This document shows, in pieces, positions 18,566 to 27,148 of a DNA stretch of 62,474 nucleotides (the stretch's first letter is position 1; every line of letters starts with the position of its first letter). This DNA comes from an uncultured Eubacteriales bacterium (lineage in GTDB: Bacteria > Bacillota > Clostridia > Peptostreptococcales > Anaerovoracaceae): positions 1 through 62,474 of the forward strand of contig CADATO010000012.1 in the NCBI GenBank assembly GCA_902790905.1. Direction: 5' to 3'. The notes beneath the pieces were generated by a model. That model was not told where the DNA came from. It saw only the letters and a program-made list of their open reading frames with translations, and ran no database searches. Position numbers and translations under genes: made by a program.

Positions 18566-19597
18566 ATGGCTACGATCAGACAGGTGGCGAAAGCTGCCGG
18601 CGTATCGATCGCGACGGTATCACGCGTTCTATCGAATGACCCTGGATTTCATGTCAAAGAGGATACCCGGACAAAGGTCCTGCAGGCAGCCGGGGAACTG
18701 GGATATGATATCCCGGACAGAACGGATAAGCAGTACCGGTTTGGATGTGTGCTGGCGCACACCACGGACAAGTACGCGGATCCGTATTTTTCGGATATCA
18801 TCCATGCGATGGAACGGGAATGCGCGGTCAGCGGCGCTAAGATCGTCGTTTCCAGATCCTATCAGGATCTGGAGGAGCAGCAGGGGCTTGGTGAATTCCT
18901 CGCAGGACAGCTGGACGGCATATTCCTGATGGAGCAGGTGAGCCAGGAGGCACTCGGACAACTGCGCGCCCATACGCCGCATCTGCTCTTTATCGACGAG
19001 AACCAGCCGGATTATGTGTTTGATAACGTCGGCTATGATCAGAGCGTTGCAAACTGGCAGGTCATGCACAGGCTGCTCGGCGGCGGGTACCGCAGGATCG
19101 CGATGATCAGCGGCGCATCTCCGGAGGAGCCGATGGCGCATGCGATCCGGTTTGGCATTTATTCGGAAGCGCTCCGGCAGGCGGATATCCCGTACGATCC
19201 GGCACTGGTCAAGGACTGCAGCTGGGATCTTGATACGTGTTCGGATCAGACCAGGGAACTGATGGCGATGGAATCGCCGCCTGATGTGATCTTTGCAGGA
19301 AGCGACTCGCTGGCACAGGTGGTGCTCGGCACGCTCTTTTCGCTCGGCATCCGCTGTCCGGATGATGTGGGGGTCATCGGCTTTAATAATGTAGAGCTTA
19401 GCTCCCATATGGTCCCGCCGCTTACGACGATCGATATCCCGACAGTCGATATCGGACGGACGGCAGTGCGGAGGATGATCCAGATGATCAGCGGAGATGA
19501 CCCGCATGTGCGGCGAACGCTTTTCCCGACGAGGCTGATCGAGCGCGGTTCGCTGCGCAAAGCGGCAGCATTGTCGGAAGGTAATCAGGAAAGGTAG
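18566..19597 (+). CDS. LacI family transcriptional regulator
   Basis: DNA-binding repressor (343 aa). The N-terminal helix-turn-helix TIRQVAKAAGVSIATVSRVL is canonical, followed by a hinge and a periplasmic-binding-protein-like sensor domain (PDVIFAGSDSLAQVVLGTLF, DDVGVIGFNNVELSSHMVPP). A GGAGGAG site sits before the ATG. It is transcribed divergently from the GH4 operon, and the two perfect palindromes in the gap are the probable operators for both directions. The effector is unknown; a sugar or sugar phosphate from the pathway is likely. Confidence 0.95.
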   Translation: MATIRQVAKAAGVSIATVSRVLSNDPGFHVKEDTRTKVLQAAGELGYDIPDRTDKQYRFGCVLAHTTDKYADPYFSDIIHAMERECAVSGAKIVVSRSYQDLEEQQGLGEFLAGQLDGIFLMEQVSQEALGQLRAHTPHLLFIDENQPDYVFDNVGYDQSVANWQVMHRLLGGGYRRIAMISGASPEEPMAHAIRFGIYSEALRQADIPYDPALVKDCSWDLDTCSDQTRELMAMESPPDVIFAGSDSLAQVVLGTLFSLGIRCPDDVGVIGFNNVELSSHMVPPLTTIDIPTVDIGRTAVRRMIQMISGDDPHVRRTLFPTRLIERGSLRKAAALSEGNQER

Positions 19598-19602
19598 AAA
19601 GG

Positions 19603-20562
19603 ATGAAGAGATACTATATCGGTGTGGATGGCGGCGGCACGAAGACGAAGTTCCTGCTCTGCGGAGAGGACGGGAGCGTTCTTGGAACGCATGTGACCGG
19701 GACCAGCCATTACCTGCAGTGCGGGTACGAAGGCGCCGCGGGGGTGATCCTGGACGGATTGCATGAAGTGGTGAAAAAGGCAAACGGCAATGCCGGCGCT
19801 GATGCAGACTGCCCGATAGCGCTGACAGACATCAGCCGTGTGTTCATCGGCTGCGCCGGATACGGCGATGTGCAGGCGGACACCGCGCGCCTTGATCAGG
19901 TTCTAAAGACAGTAATGCCGGTGCCTTTTGATGCCGGCAACGACTGCGAGAATGCGCACGCGGGTGCGCTGGCCGGCAAGCCTGGCATCAATCTCATCGC
20001 GGGGACAGGCTCGATGGGCTACGGTGTCAATGCGCGTGGTGAATCTGCCCGTTGCGGCGGCTGGCATCATGCGCTTGGCAGCGATGAAGGCGGCGGCTAC
20101 TGGATCGGCTGGCGGCTGATCAAGGAGTTCATGCGGCAAAGCGACGGCAGGGATGCGAAGACGGCGCTGTATGAACAAGTAAAAGAGGCGCTGGGCATCG
20201 TCCGCGATGATCAGCTGATCAGTCTGGTCGTCGAAAAGTGGGGGCTTGACAGGACGAAGATCGCCTCCCTGGCGCCGGTGTGCAGCGCACTTCTTGAAGA
20301 GAATGATCCGTATGCGGACATCATCGTGCGTGATGCGGCGAAGGAACTGTCTGACATCGCAGCCGCACTGAAGGTGCGCCTTAGATTTGAAGGAGAGGTG
20401 ACGGTCAGCGGGACAGGCAGCATTTTCCGCATTGGCGAGCCGCTGCTTGGTCCGCTTACAGAGAGGCTCCGCGAATCGGGGATGATCTATGCTCCGCCGG
20501 TCTATGAGCCGGACTATGGCGCTGCTCTGCTGGCGATGAAAAAGGATGGTATCAGGGGATAA
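19603..20562 (+). CDS. NagK-like sugar kinase (BadF/BadG/BcrA/BcrD ATPase family)
   Basis: ASKHA-fold kinase (319 aa) related to N-acetylglucosamine kinase. The phosphate-1 motif is GVDGGGTKTKFLLC, and further motifs are DAGNDCENAHAGALAGKPG, LIAGTGSMGYGVNARGE and GSDEGGGYWIGWRLI. It starts five bases after the LacI gene and so is co-transcribed with it. In this locus it would phosphorylate the amino sugar released by the GH4 enzyme before AgaS acts. A role on GlcNAc, GalNAc or glucosamine cannot be told apart from sequence alone; it lacks the Cys cluster of the dehydratase activators in the same superfamily. Confidence 0.85.
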   Translation: MKRYYIGVDGGGTKTKFLLCGEDGSVLGTHVTGTSHYLQCGYEGAAGVILDGLHEVVKKANGNAGADADCPIALTDISRVFIGCAGYGDVQADTARLDQVLKTVMPVPFDAGNDCENAHAGALAGKPGINLIAGTGSMGYGVNARGESARCGGWHHALGSDEGGGYWIGWRLIKEFMRQSDGRDAKTALYEQVKEALGIVRDDQLISLVVEKWGLDRTKIASLAPVCSALLEENDPYADIIVRDAAKELSDIAAALKVRLRFEGEVTVSGTGSIFRIGEPLLGPLTERLRESGMIYAPPVYEPDYGAALLAMKKDGIRG

Positions 20563-20563
20563 T

Positions 20564-20607
20564 AAAAAACAGCGCTGTGCGGTGTGACCGTCCATGCGCT
20601 GTTTTTT
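20564..20607. terminator. Bidirectional terminator between kinase and crotonase genes
   Basis: AAAAAACAGCGC (20564-20575) pairs perfectly with GCGCTGTTTTTT (20596-20607) around a 20-base loop. The A and T tracts serve both directions, as expected between the convergent genes. Confidence 0.85.
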
Positions 20608-20639
20608 GATGCGTGCAGCGGGATTTTCCGTGTTGCTTT

Positions 20640-21416
20640 CTACTTGTTCTGGAAGTGCTTGTCGCGCTTTTCCTGGAAGGCTGTCATGCCTTCGGTTTTG
20701 TCTTCGGTGGAGAAGGCGACGGTCTCGAGTTCGATCTCCAGGCTGGTCGCTTCGCGCAGCGGCAGGTCATAGCCCTTGTTGACAGCCTTCTTGACGAGCC
20801 CGACCGCGATGGGGCCGTTCGCCATGATCCGGCGGGCGACCTTCTCAGCTTCTTCCATCAGCGCGCCGACCGGGACGACTTTCTCGACGAGACCGATCTG
20901 CTCCGCTCTTTCGGCGTCGATCACATCGCTGGTGAACAGCAGATACTTCGCCATGGACTTGCCGACCAGGCGGGGCAGTCTCTGCGTGCCGCCAAAGCCG
21001 GGGATGATGCCGAGGCCTGTCTCCGGCTGGCCGAACTTCGCCTTTTCGCTGGCGATGCGGATGTCGCACGCCATGGACAGCTCACAGCCGCCACCGAGGG
21101 CAAAGCCGTTGACCGCTGCGATGACCGGTTTTTCCATGTCTTCGATGAGGTCCATCAGGCTGTGGCCGAGGATCATCATCTCGCGTCCCTCGATGGGAGT
21201 CATGGCGTTCATGGCTGCGATGTCTGCACCTGCGACGAACGCTTTGCCTGCACCGGTCAGGATGATGGCGCGGACCTCCTCATCGTCCCGCAGTTCGGTG
21301 AACATGTCCTTAAGCTCCTGCAGCAGGGCGTTGTTCAGCGCGTTCAGCGCTTCGGGGCGGTCGATGGTGACGATGGCCAGGCCTTCATTGACTTCTTTTT
21401 TCAGCATTGTGTACAT
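20640..21416 (-). CDS. Enoyl-CoA hydratase/crotonase family protein
   Basis: Crotonase-fold enzyme (258 aa), most likely a short-chain enoyl-CoA hydratase such as the 3-hydroxybutyryl-CoA dehydratase of butyrate-type metabolism. The oxyanion-hole and active-site segments are AGADIAAMN, FALGGGCELSMACD (first catalytic Glu) and GQPETGLGIIPGFGGTQRL (second catalytic Glu). Both glutamates are present, which favours a true hydratase. The start is preceded by AGAAAGGAATCGCC, in which the ribosome binding site merges with the repeated octamer. It stands alone, with no thiolase or dehydrogenase beside it, so the pathway is not fixed. Confidence 0.9.
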   Translation of the reverse strand: MYTMLKKEVNEGLAIVTIDRPEALNALNNALLQELKDMFTELRDDEEVRAIILTGAGKAFVAGADIAAMNAMTPIEGREMMILGHSLMDLIEDMEKPVIAAVNGFALGGGCELSMACDIRIASEKAKFGQPETGLGIIPGFGGTQRLPRLVGKSMAKYLLFTSDVIDAERAEQIGLVEKVVPVGALMEEAEKVARRIMANGPIAVGLVKKAVNKGYDLPLREATSLEIELETVAFSTEDKTEGMTAFQEKRDKHFQNK

Positions 21417-21507
21417 GGCGATTCCTTTCTATTCGTATGGAAGGCGATTCGCTCTGACGAACCGCCTTGCTTGTTAAATTTATCACAACATTATTACTAT
21501 AGCATGC

Positions 21508-22152
21508 TTATTCTTTATCGTCCAGTCCCATCATGACGAGCAGGGCGCCGCGTTCGACTTTGATGTAGACCTCGTCTTCTACGGCGGAGTTGCCGACGCC
21601 GAGCGGGAAGTCGTTGTCGAGCACGTGGTCCTCGAGCGGGTAGAGCGCGCCCCTGATCGTGACGCCGTAGCTCTTTTCGGTGTGTGAGAAGACGGAGATC
21701 GTCCAGCCCTTGCGCTCGGGGATCAGGATGTCGCTGTCAATGAGCGGGAAGGCGACGTTCTGTTTGTCGATCATCATGATGAGGGCGCCGTTCTTCGCGT
21801 AGTAGAACAGGTTTTGCAGGTTGGCGACGGTGTGATCCTCGCGCCCGCCGAATCCGCCCAGGATCATGATGTTGCGGTAGCCTTTCTCGATGGCGTACTC
21901 CAGGCACAGGCCGGTGTCAGTCAGGTCTTTCATGACCGGGTGCGTCTCGACAGGGATGTCGTCCGGGATATCTTCGCGCTTTATGTTCTGGTTGCTGTCG
22001 AAGTCACCGATGACCAGCGAGGGGACGATGCCTTCGTCTTTTGCAACTTTGTAACCGCCGTCCGCACAGAGGATGAAGTCGTCCTCCATGATGTCGACGA
22101 GGTCGCGGATCCTGCCGTTCAGATATGATGTGATGATGATGCAGCGTTGCAT
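21508..22152 (-). CDS. Thiamine pyrophosphokinase
   Basis: Transfers pyrophosphate from ATP to thiamine to give thiamine pyrophosphate in the cytosol. This 214-residue protein has the family motifs ILCADGGYKVAKD, PSLVIGDFDS, KDLTDTGLCLEYAIEKG and GGFGGREDHTVANLQ. I chose the ATG at 22152, which has AAAGGAGAACACT upstream; an earlier in-frame ATG at 22188 lacks a site. Length is normal. It is a single-gene unit with its own promoter, divergent from the nfu gene. Confidence 0.93.
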   Translation of the reverse strand: MQRCIIITSYLNGRIRDLVDIMEDDFILCADGGYKVAKDEGIVPSLVIGDFDSNQNIKREDIPDDIPVETHPVMKDLTDTGLCLEYAIEKGYRNIMILGGFGGREDHTVANLQNLFYYAKNGALIMMIDKQNVAFPLIDSDILIPERKGWTISVFSHTEKSYGVTIRGALYPLEDHVLDNDFPLGVGNSAVEDEVYIKVERGALLVMMGLDDKE

Positions 22153-22190
22153 AGTGTTCTCCTTTTGCTGAGCGATTCCAATACACATCC

Positions 22191-22219
22191 ATTATACTCT
22201 GTCCCTGTGCCGAGTGCAA
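22191..22219 (-). promoter_or_regulatory. Promoter of the thiamine pyrophosphokinase gene
   Basis: On the minus strand, TTGCAC (22214-22219) and TATAAT (22191-22196) are separated by 17 bases. The predicted 5' UTR contains one octamer GGAATCGC (22172-22179 region) and the AAAGGAGA ribosome binding site. Confidence 0.7.
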
Positions 22220-22284
22220 AATTATGTCAGCCATACAGCATCCTGAAGCCATGCATTTGCTTGTATGAAGGCGTGCTTTTATTG

Positions 22285-22290
22285 TATAAT
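22285..22290 (+). promoter_or_regulatory. Likely -10 box upstream of the nfu gene
   Basis: TATAAT about 30 bases before the nfu ATG. No good -35 is visible at 17 bases (TGTATG), so the promoter is weaker or uses an activator. Confidence 0.4.
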
Positions 22291-22320
22291 AATTATTCGT
22301 AAGGATAAGGGAGGAACATC

Positions 22321-22635
22321 ATGAGTGATGCAACTGAAAAAATGATCCGGAACGTCCTCGAAGAGAAGGTCAATCCGATCCTGAGCGAGCACTTTGGCGG
22401 TGCCGTTCTCAATGAATATACAGAAGACGGAATCGCCTACATCGGCCTCACCGGCGACTGCGCATCCTGCATGGCGGCGGAAGTGACGATGGAAGAAGTG
22501 GTCAAGCCGACGATCATGGCGGCCATCCCGGCGGTCAAGGACGTCGAGCTGGATCAGCGGATCGATGAGGATCTTCTGGAGATGGTCCGCGGCATCCTGC
22601 GCAAGGAGAAGAAGCTTCCCGGCATGGACGAGTGA
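22321..22635 (+). CDS. NifU C-terminal domain (Nfu-type) iron-sulfur scaffold protein
   Basis: Small acidic protein (104 aa) with the Nfu domain, whose CxxC pair holds a transient iron-sulfur cluster for delivery to apo-enzymes. The motif is GDCASCMAAEVTMEEVVKP, with Cys47 and Cys50. A GGGAGGAAC site lies before the ATG. It stands alone between thiamine pyrophosphokinase and a DUF975 gene, with no other iron-sulfur assembly genes nearby. The motif is CxxC as required, though its surroundings differ from enterobacterial NfuA. Confidence 0.85.
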   Translation: MSDATEKMIRNVLEEKVNPILSEHFGGAVLNEYTEDGIAYIGLTGDCASCMAAEVTMEEVVKPTIMAAIPAVKDVELDQRIDEDLLEMVRGILRKEKKLPGMDE

Positions 22636-22687
22636 TCGCCGGATATCAGTTACAGTGAATGGAATGATGAAGATTTGAGGAATCGCT

Positions 22688-23671
22688 ATGCAGAACGACG
22701 GTAACAACAACTTTAACAATCAGAACGGACAGCCCGGCCCCGGCGGGTACGAGTACAACCCGAACGAATTCCAGGGCGGACAGAACAACTACCAGAACTA
22801 CAACAACGGACAGGGCGGCTACGATCCGAACGGTTTCAACAACGGCGGATTCGGTCAGCCCCCGCAGAACAGGATCATCCTGGAGAGCTGCTACAACCTG
22901 CGCCGCATGGCCAGAGAAGCCCTGCGCGGCAAATGGCTGATGGCTTCCGTGGCAGCCTACATCATCGTGCTGCTGCTTTCGATCCCGAACGGCATCATCG
23001 ACGGACTCTTCGGCATCTCCATGCCGCTCACAGACTATATGAGCAGCCTCGGCTACACAGACCTTGGTCCGGAGTTCGACGCCGTCATGATCAAGGCGTC
23101 GCCGCTGTCCGGTATTTACTCACTGCTGGTGACCGGCCCGCTGACATTCGGTATGACGGCGTATTTCCTGATCCTGTTCCGCCGCGGCAAGGAGACACTG
23201 GGTGATCTGTTCAGCGGCTTTGAGTTCTTTGGCAAGACGCTGGGTCTGTTCCTGTGGATGTGCCTCTGGATCTTCCTGTGGGCGCTCATCCCGATCGCAG
23301 GCCCCGTCCTCGCGATCATCGCGGGCTTCCGCTATGCGATGGCATTCATGATCCAGGTCGACAATCCGTCGCTGCCCATCCGCGACTGCCTCAACCGCAG
23401 CAAGTTCATGATGAAGGGCAACAAGGGCAAGCTGTTCCTGCTGACGCTTTCCTTCATCGGCTGGCTCATTCTGGCAGCCATCCCCGGCGCGATCCTTGGT
23501 GCGATCTTCGGTATGTTCACATCCAGCATCGTGGTGCTGCAGATCGTCAGCTACATCGCCAGCTTTGCCACCTCTGTCGTGGTCGCGTATATCACGACTG
23601 CGCAGATGGCGTTCTACGACATGCTCACAGGCCGCATCTACGGCGAGAGCTACGTGCCCGGCAGATACTAA
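22688..23671 (+). CDS. DUF975 family membrane protein with Asn/Gly-rich N-terminus
   Basis: Integral membrane protein (327 aa) of unknown function. Residues 1-60 are a low-complexity N/G/Q/Y-rich segment (for example NNFNNQNGQPGPGGYEYNPN), likely cytosolic and disordered. The DUF975 core begins YNLRRMAREALRGKWLMASV and has about six hydrophobic segments, including YAMAFMIQVDNPSLPIRDCL, a conserved region of the family. The ribosome binding site is GAGGAATCGCT, in which a copy of the repeated octamer provides the Shine-Dalgarno bases. A terminator follows. Confidence 0.85.
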   Translation: MQNDGNNNFNNQNGQPGPGGYEYNPNEFQGGQNNYQNYNNGQGGYDPNGFNNGGFGQPPQNRIILESCYNLRRMAREALRGKWLMASVAAYIIVLLLSIPNGIIDGLFGISMPLTDYMSSLGYTDLGPEFDAVMIKASPLSGIYSLLVTGPLTFGMTAYFLILFRRGKETLGDLFSGFEFFGKTLGLFLWMCLWIFLWALIPIAGPVLAIIAGFRYAMAFMIQVDNPSLPIRDCLNRSKFMMKGNKGKLFLLTLSFIGWLILAAIPGAILGAIFGMFTSSIVVLQIVSYIASFATSVVVAYITTAQMAFYDMLTGRIYGESYVPGRY

Positions 23672-23680
23672 GAAACCCAC

Positions 23681-23713
23681 GGCAGCAGAGATGAAGCGTC
23701 TCTGCTGTCTTTT
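23681..23713 (+). terminator. Terminator after the DUF975 gene
   Basis: GGCAGCAGAGA (23681-23691) pairs with TCTCTGCTGTC (23699-23709), one G-U, around TGAAGCG and is followed by TTTT. Confidence 0.8.
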
Positions 23714-23769
23714 ATTGACTGTACCGCCTGCCGCGAAGGCACCGGTACGATAGAGAAGAAGGTCTGATC

Positions 23770-25440
23770 ATGCAGGAATTCTACACACTCAAAAGATACG
23801 AAGACGCTTTTGAAAAGGCGGGCATCCTCAAAGCTTCGCTCTGCCCGGACAATGCACCGGACGACAGCACCGTGCGTCTTGTGACATTCGACTCGCGCGA
23901 GGCGGCCGAGGAAACGCTCTTCTTCTGCAAGGGCGCCCATTTCAAGGCGGACTTTCTGGCGGACGCCGTCATCGCCGGCGCGCACTGCTACGTGTCGGAG
24001 ACGGTCTACGATCTGCCGGCTGAAAAGGACGGCAGGGAGATCCCGCCGGTCCGTGCGCTGATCGTCTCGGACATCCGCAAGGCGATGGCGATCGCGGGCT
24101 GCCTGTTCTACAACGACGCCTGGAAGCGCCTGCACGTGGTCGGTCTGACCGGCACGAAGGGCAAGTCCACCACGGCGTACTTCATCAAGAGCATTCTGGA
24201 TACGCACCTTGCAAAGACCATGCGTCCGGAGAGCGCGATCCTCTCGAGCATCGACAACTACGACGGCGTGATCCGTGAAGAGTCTCATCTGACGACCCCG
24301 GAGGCGATCGTGCTGCAGAGGAGATTTTTCAATGCGGCGGAGCACGGCATCTCCCACATGACCATGGAGGTCTCCAGCCAGGCGCTCAAGTACGACCGCA
24401 CCTATGGTGTGCTCTTCGGCATCGGCGTCTTCCTCAACATGGGCAAGGACCACATCAGCGCGGTCGAGCACCCCAGCGTGGAAGACTATGTGAACGCCAA
24501 GATGAAGCTCTTTGCGCAGACGCGGTATGCGGTCATCAACATGGACCAGACGCACTGGAAGCGGGCGCTGGAAGAGGCAGAGAAGAGCGAGACCGTCGAG
24601 CGGATCTACACCTTCACGATCGAGGAATCGCAGACCGATGCGGCAGATGCTGCAGAAACCGGCGGTGCGGCGCTTGGTGCGAAGGCAAAGGCCACCGCGG
24701 AAGCAGCTGCAAAGAAGGCGGTGCTGGCATCTCTGACCAAGCCGCACGCCATGATCACCGGCTACGACATTCATGCCGGCAAGAAGGACATCACGTTCCG
24801 CGTGCGCGGCGGCGGGATGGACGAGGAGTTCGTGATCTGCCTGCCGGGCGTGTTCAATGTGCAGAATGCGCTGGCTGCCGTCACGGTGTCCATGATCCTG
24901 GATATCCCGGTCTCTGCGGTCCGCGAAGGTCTGCTCAAGGCGCGCGTGGCAGGCCGCATGGAGGTCTTCACCGACAAGGCGGAGAAGAAGATCGTCCTCG
25001 TCGACTATGCGCACAATGCGATGAGTTACAATGCATTGTTCGATGCGGTGGAGCGCGATTATAAAGGCCTCCCGGTCTACGTCGTCTTCGGCTGCCCGGG
25101 CGGCAAGGCGTACGACCGCCGCGAGGAGCTCGGCCTCATCGCAGGACGGAGAGCGGACTTCACGATCCTGACGGAAGAAGATCCCGGGGAAGAGGACGTT
25201 GTGAAGATCAGCGAAGAGATCGCGGTCTATGTAGAGAAAGAGGGCGGACAATACGAGATCATTCCGGACAGGGAAGAGGCCATCCGCCATTCCATCTTTG
25301 ACACGGAGGAAGAAGCGGTCATCCTGGTGCTGGCAAAGGGCAGAGAGACCCGGCAGAAGCGCGGGCTCGAGTACGTGCCTGTTACCTCGGATGTGGAGCT
25401 TGTTGAGCGATTCCTTAAGGATTACGACGAACAGCATTAA
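23770..25440 (+). CDS. MurE-like UDP-MurNAc-tripeptide synthetase
   Basis: Mur ligase (556 aa) that adds the third amino acid to UDP-MurNAc-L-Ala-D-Glu in the cytosol. The ATP site is VVGLTGTKGKSTTAYFIKSI, with the middle-domain motif HMTMEVSSQALKYDR and the C-terminal-domain motif VLVDYAHNAMSYNAL. The amino acid specificity loop, DNPR in meso-diaminopimelate enzymes and D(N/D)P(N/A) in lysine enzymes, reads here EEDPGEED, so neither class fits. An Ala/Lys-rich insertion of about 30 residues (roughly 293-322) lies between the central and C-terminal motifs and makes the protein longer than usual. It might be a second MurE-like ligase rather than the main one. It has a terminator on each side, so it is a single-gene unit. 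Confidence 0.85.
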   Translation: MQEFYTLKRYEDAFEKAGILKASLCPDNAPDDSTVRLVTFDSREAAEETLFFCKGAHFKADFLADAVIAGAHCYVSETVYDLPAEKDGREIPPVRALIVSDIRKAMAIAGCLFYNDAWKRLHVVGLTGTKGKSTTAYFIKSILDTHLAKTMRPESAILSSIDNYDGVIREESHLTTPEAIVLQRRFFNAAEHGISHMTMEVSSQALKYDRTYGVLFGIGVFLNMGKDHISAVEHPSVEDYVNAKMKLFAQTRYAVINMDQTHWKRALEEAEKSETVERIYTFTIEESQTDAADAAETGGAALGAKAKATAEAAAKKAVLASLTKPHAMITGYDIHAGKKDITFRVRGGGMDEEFVICLPGVFNVQNALAAVTVSMILDIPVSAVREGLLKARVAGRMEVFTDKAEKKIVLVDYAHNAMSYNALFDAVERDYKGLPVYVVFGCPGGKAYDRREELGLIAGRRADFTILTEEDPGEEDVVKISEEIAVYVEKEGGQYEIIPDREEAIRHSIFDTEEEAVILVLAKGRETRQKRGLEYVPVTSDVELVERFLKDYDEQH

Positions 25441-25463
25441 CGCTGCAAATCAACAGATGTCAC

Positions 25464-25500
25464 AGAAAAGTCCGGCTTTTCGTGCCGGACTTTTCTTTTT
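25464..25500 (+). terminator. Terminator after the MurE-like gene
   Basis: AGAAAAGTCCGGC (25464-25476) pairs perfectly with GCCGGACTTTTCT (25484-25496), a 13-bp stem with loop TTTTCGT followed by TTTT. Confidence 0.88.
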
Positions 25501-25645
25501 GTGCCGCAAAGTGCGATTTTTGTTGAAAGTACAACGCTTTCCCGCTATAATATTTGTGTTTATAGTCTAAAATGGCGCAGAAGGCGGGAAATTGCCGGAC
25601 AAACAAGCGCCATCGCATAAGAATACAACAAGTACGGAGGAAACA

Positions 25646-27043
25646 ATGAGCAAAGTCAAGATCACCGAAACGGTACTGCGCGACGGTCATCAGTCGCTGA
25701 TCGCGACCAGGATGAGAACGGATGAGATGATCCCGATCCTGGAGACCATGGACGAAGTCGGCTACAACGCCCTCGAGATGTGGGGCGGTGCGACCTACGA
25801 CGCATGCATCCGTTTCCTGGATGAGGATCCGTGGGACAGACTGCGTGAGATCAGAAAGCGCGTCAAGAAGACCAAGCTGCAGATGCTGCTGAGAGGCCAG
25901 AACCTGCTGGGCTACAAGCACTACGCAGACGATGTCGTCGAAGAGTTCGTCGACAGAGCGATCGCCAACGGCATGGACATCATCCGTATCTTCGATGCGC
26001 TGAACGATACCCGCAACCTGGAAGCTGCGATCAGAGCGACCAAGAAGCACGGCGCCCATGCACAGGGCTGCGTCAGCTTCACCATCAGCCCGGTCCACAC
26101 ACCGGAGATGTTCGTCCAGCTCGGTAAGGAAATCGAGCAGATGGGTGCGGACAGTTTCTGCATCAAGGACATGGCAGGCCTGCTCGATCCGTACGGCACA
26201 TACGAACTGGTCAAGGCTCTGAAAGCCAACCTGTCCATTCCGATCGAACTGCACACCCATGCGACCAGCGGTCTTGGCAGCATGACTTACATGAAGGCTG
26301 CAGAGGCGGGCGTTGACATCGTCGACACCGCGATCTCCCCGTTCGCAGAAGGTACCAGCCAGCCGCCGACAGAGCCGATCGTTGCTGCATTCGCAGGCAC
26401 CGAGTACGACACCGGCCTCGACATGGGCATGCTCAACAAAGTGGCTGAACACTTCAAGCCGATCCGCGAGAAGTACATCGAGAACGGCCTGATGTCCACC
26501 AAGCTGATGGGCGTTGACATCAACACCCTGCTGTATCAGGTGCCGGGCGGCATGCTGTCCAACCTGGTTTCCCAGCTGACCGAAGCAAACGCGATGGACA
26601 AGTTCGAAGAAGTACTCAAGGAAGTTCCCAGAGTCCGCGAAGACTTTGGTTATCCGCCGCTCGTCACACCGAGCAGCCAGATCGTCGGCACACAGGCCGT
26701 TCTGAACGTCCTGACCGGCGAGCGCTACAAGATGGTCCCGAAGGAAGCAAGAGACCTCGTTCAGGGCAAGTACGGCCGCACGACTGTGCCGATCTCCGAT
26801 GAACTGTTCCACCAGATCCTCGGCGATGAAGAGCGCATCACCTGCAGACCGGCTGACCTGCTCGAACCCGAGATGGAAGAAGCGCGCCGTGAATGCGCAG
26901 GCTTCATGAAGCAGGAAGAGGATGCCCTGACCCAGGCGTTCTTCCCGCAGGTTGCTCCGGACTTCTTCAAGAAGAGAGCAGAGCGCGACTACAAGCTGGA
27001 CTTCAGCCTGCTGGACGAAGAAGACTCCGTCTATCCGGTATAG
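25646..27043 (+). CDS. Carboxyltransferase (oxaloacetate decarboxylase alpha / pyruvate carboxylase subunit B), no biotin domain
   Basis: TIM-barrel carboxyltransferase subunit (465 aa) that moves a carboxyl group between biotin and pyruvate/oxaloacetate. ETVLRDGHQSLIATRMRTDE, YNALEMWGGATYDACIRFL and RIFDALNDTRN are classic. The metal site is formed by the Asp in LRDGHQ, a Lys in CIKDMAGLLDP and HTHATSG. I chose the ATG at 25646 with GGAGG upstream; an ATG at 25592 adds 18 unconserved residues. The protein ends after the PYC/OADA domain and lacks a C-terminal biotinyl domain, so a separate biotin carrier must exist elsewhere. No membrane decarboxylase subunits lie beside it. Anaplerotic pyruvate carboxylase or sodium-pump use cannot be decided here. 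Confidence 0.92.
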   Translation: MSKVKITETVLRDGHQSLIATRMRTDEMIPILETMDEVGYNALEMWGGATYDACIRFLDEDPWDRLREIRKRVKKTKLQMLLRGQNLLGYKHYADDVVEEFVDRAIANGMDIIRIFDALNDTRNLEAAIRATKKHGAHAQGCVSFTISPVHTPEMFVQLGKEIEQMGADSFCIKDMAGLLDPYGTYELVKALKANLSIPIELHTHATSGLGSMTYMKAAEAGVDIVDTAISPFAEGTSQPPTEPIVAAFAGTEYDTGLDMGMLNKVAEHFKPIREKYIENGLMSTKLMGVDINTLLYQVPGGMLSNLVSQLTEANAMDKFEEVLKEVPRVREDFGYPPLVTPSSQIVGTQAVLNVLTGERYKMVPKEARDLVQGKYGRTTVPISDELFHQILGDEERITCRPADLLEPEMEEARRECAGFMKQEEDALTQAFFPQVAPDFFKKRAERDYKLDFSLLDEEDSVYPV

Positions 27044-27092
27044 GAAGACAGCGAGGAATCGCTCCGCACGCAGCGTCGACAAGACAAAACAG

Positions 27093-27119
27093 GACCCGCA
27101 CAGCTGTGCGGGTCTTTTT
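27093..27119 (+). terminator. Terminator after the carboxyltransferase gene
   Basis: GACCCGCACAG directly followed by its perfect complement CTGTGCGGGTC, then TTTTT. It also lies downstream of the convergent ybaK gene. Confidence 0.88.
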
Positions 27120-27148
27120 GATGCTATGTGCTTATAGAGGGGAATCGC

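Noticed and set aside
19603..20562. Calling the kinase a dehydratase activator because of its BadF/BadG family
   Set aside because: It lacks the cluster-binding cysteines, matches NagK-type motifs and sits in a sugar locus.
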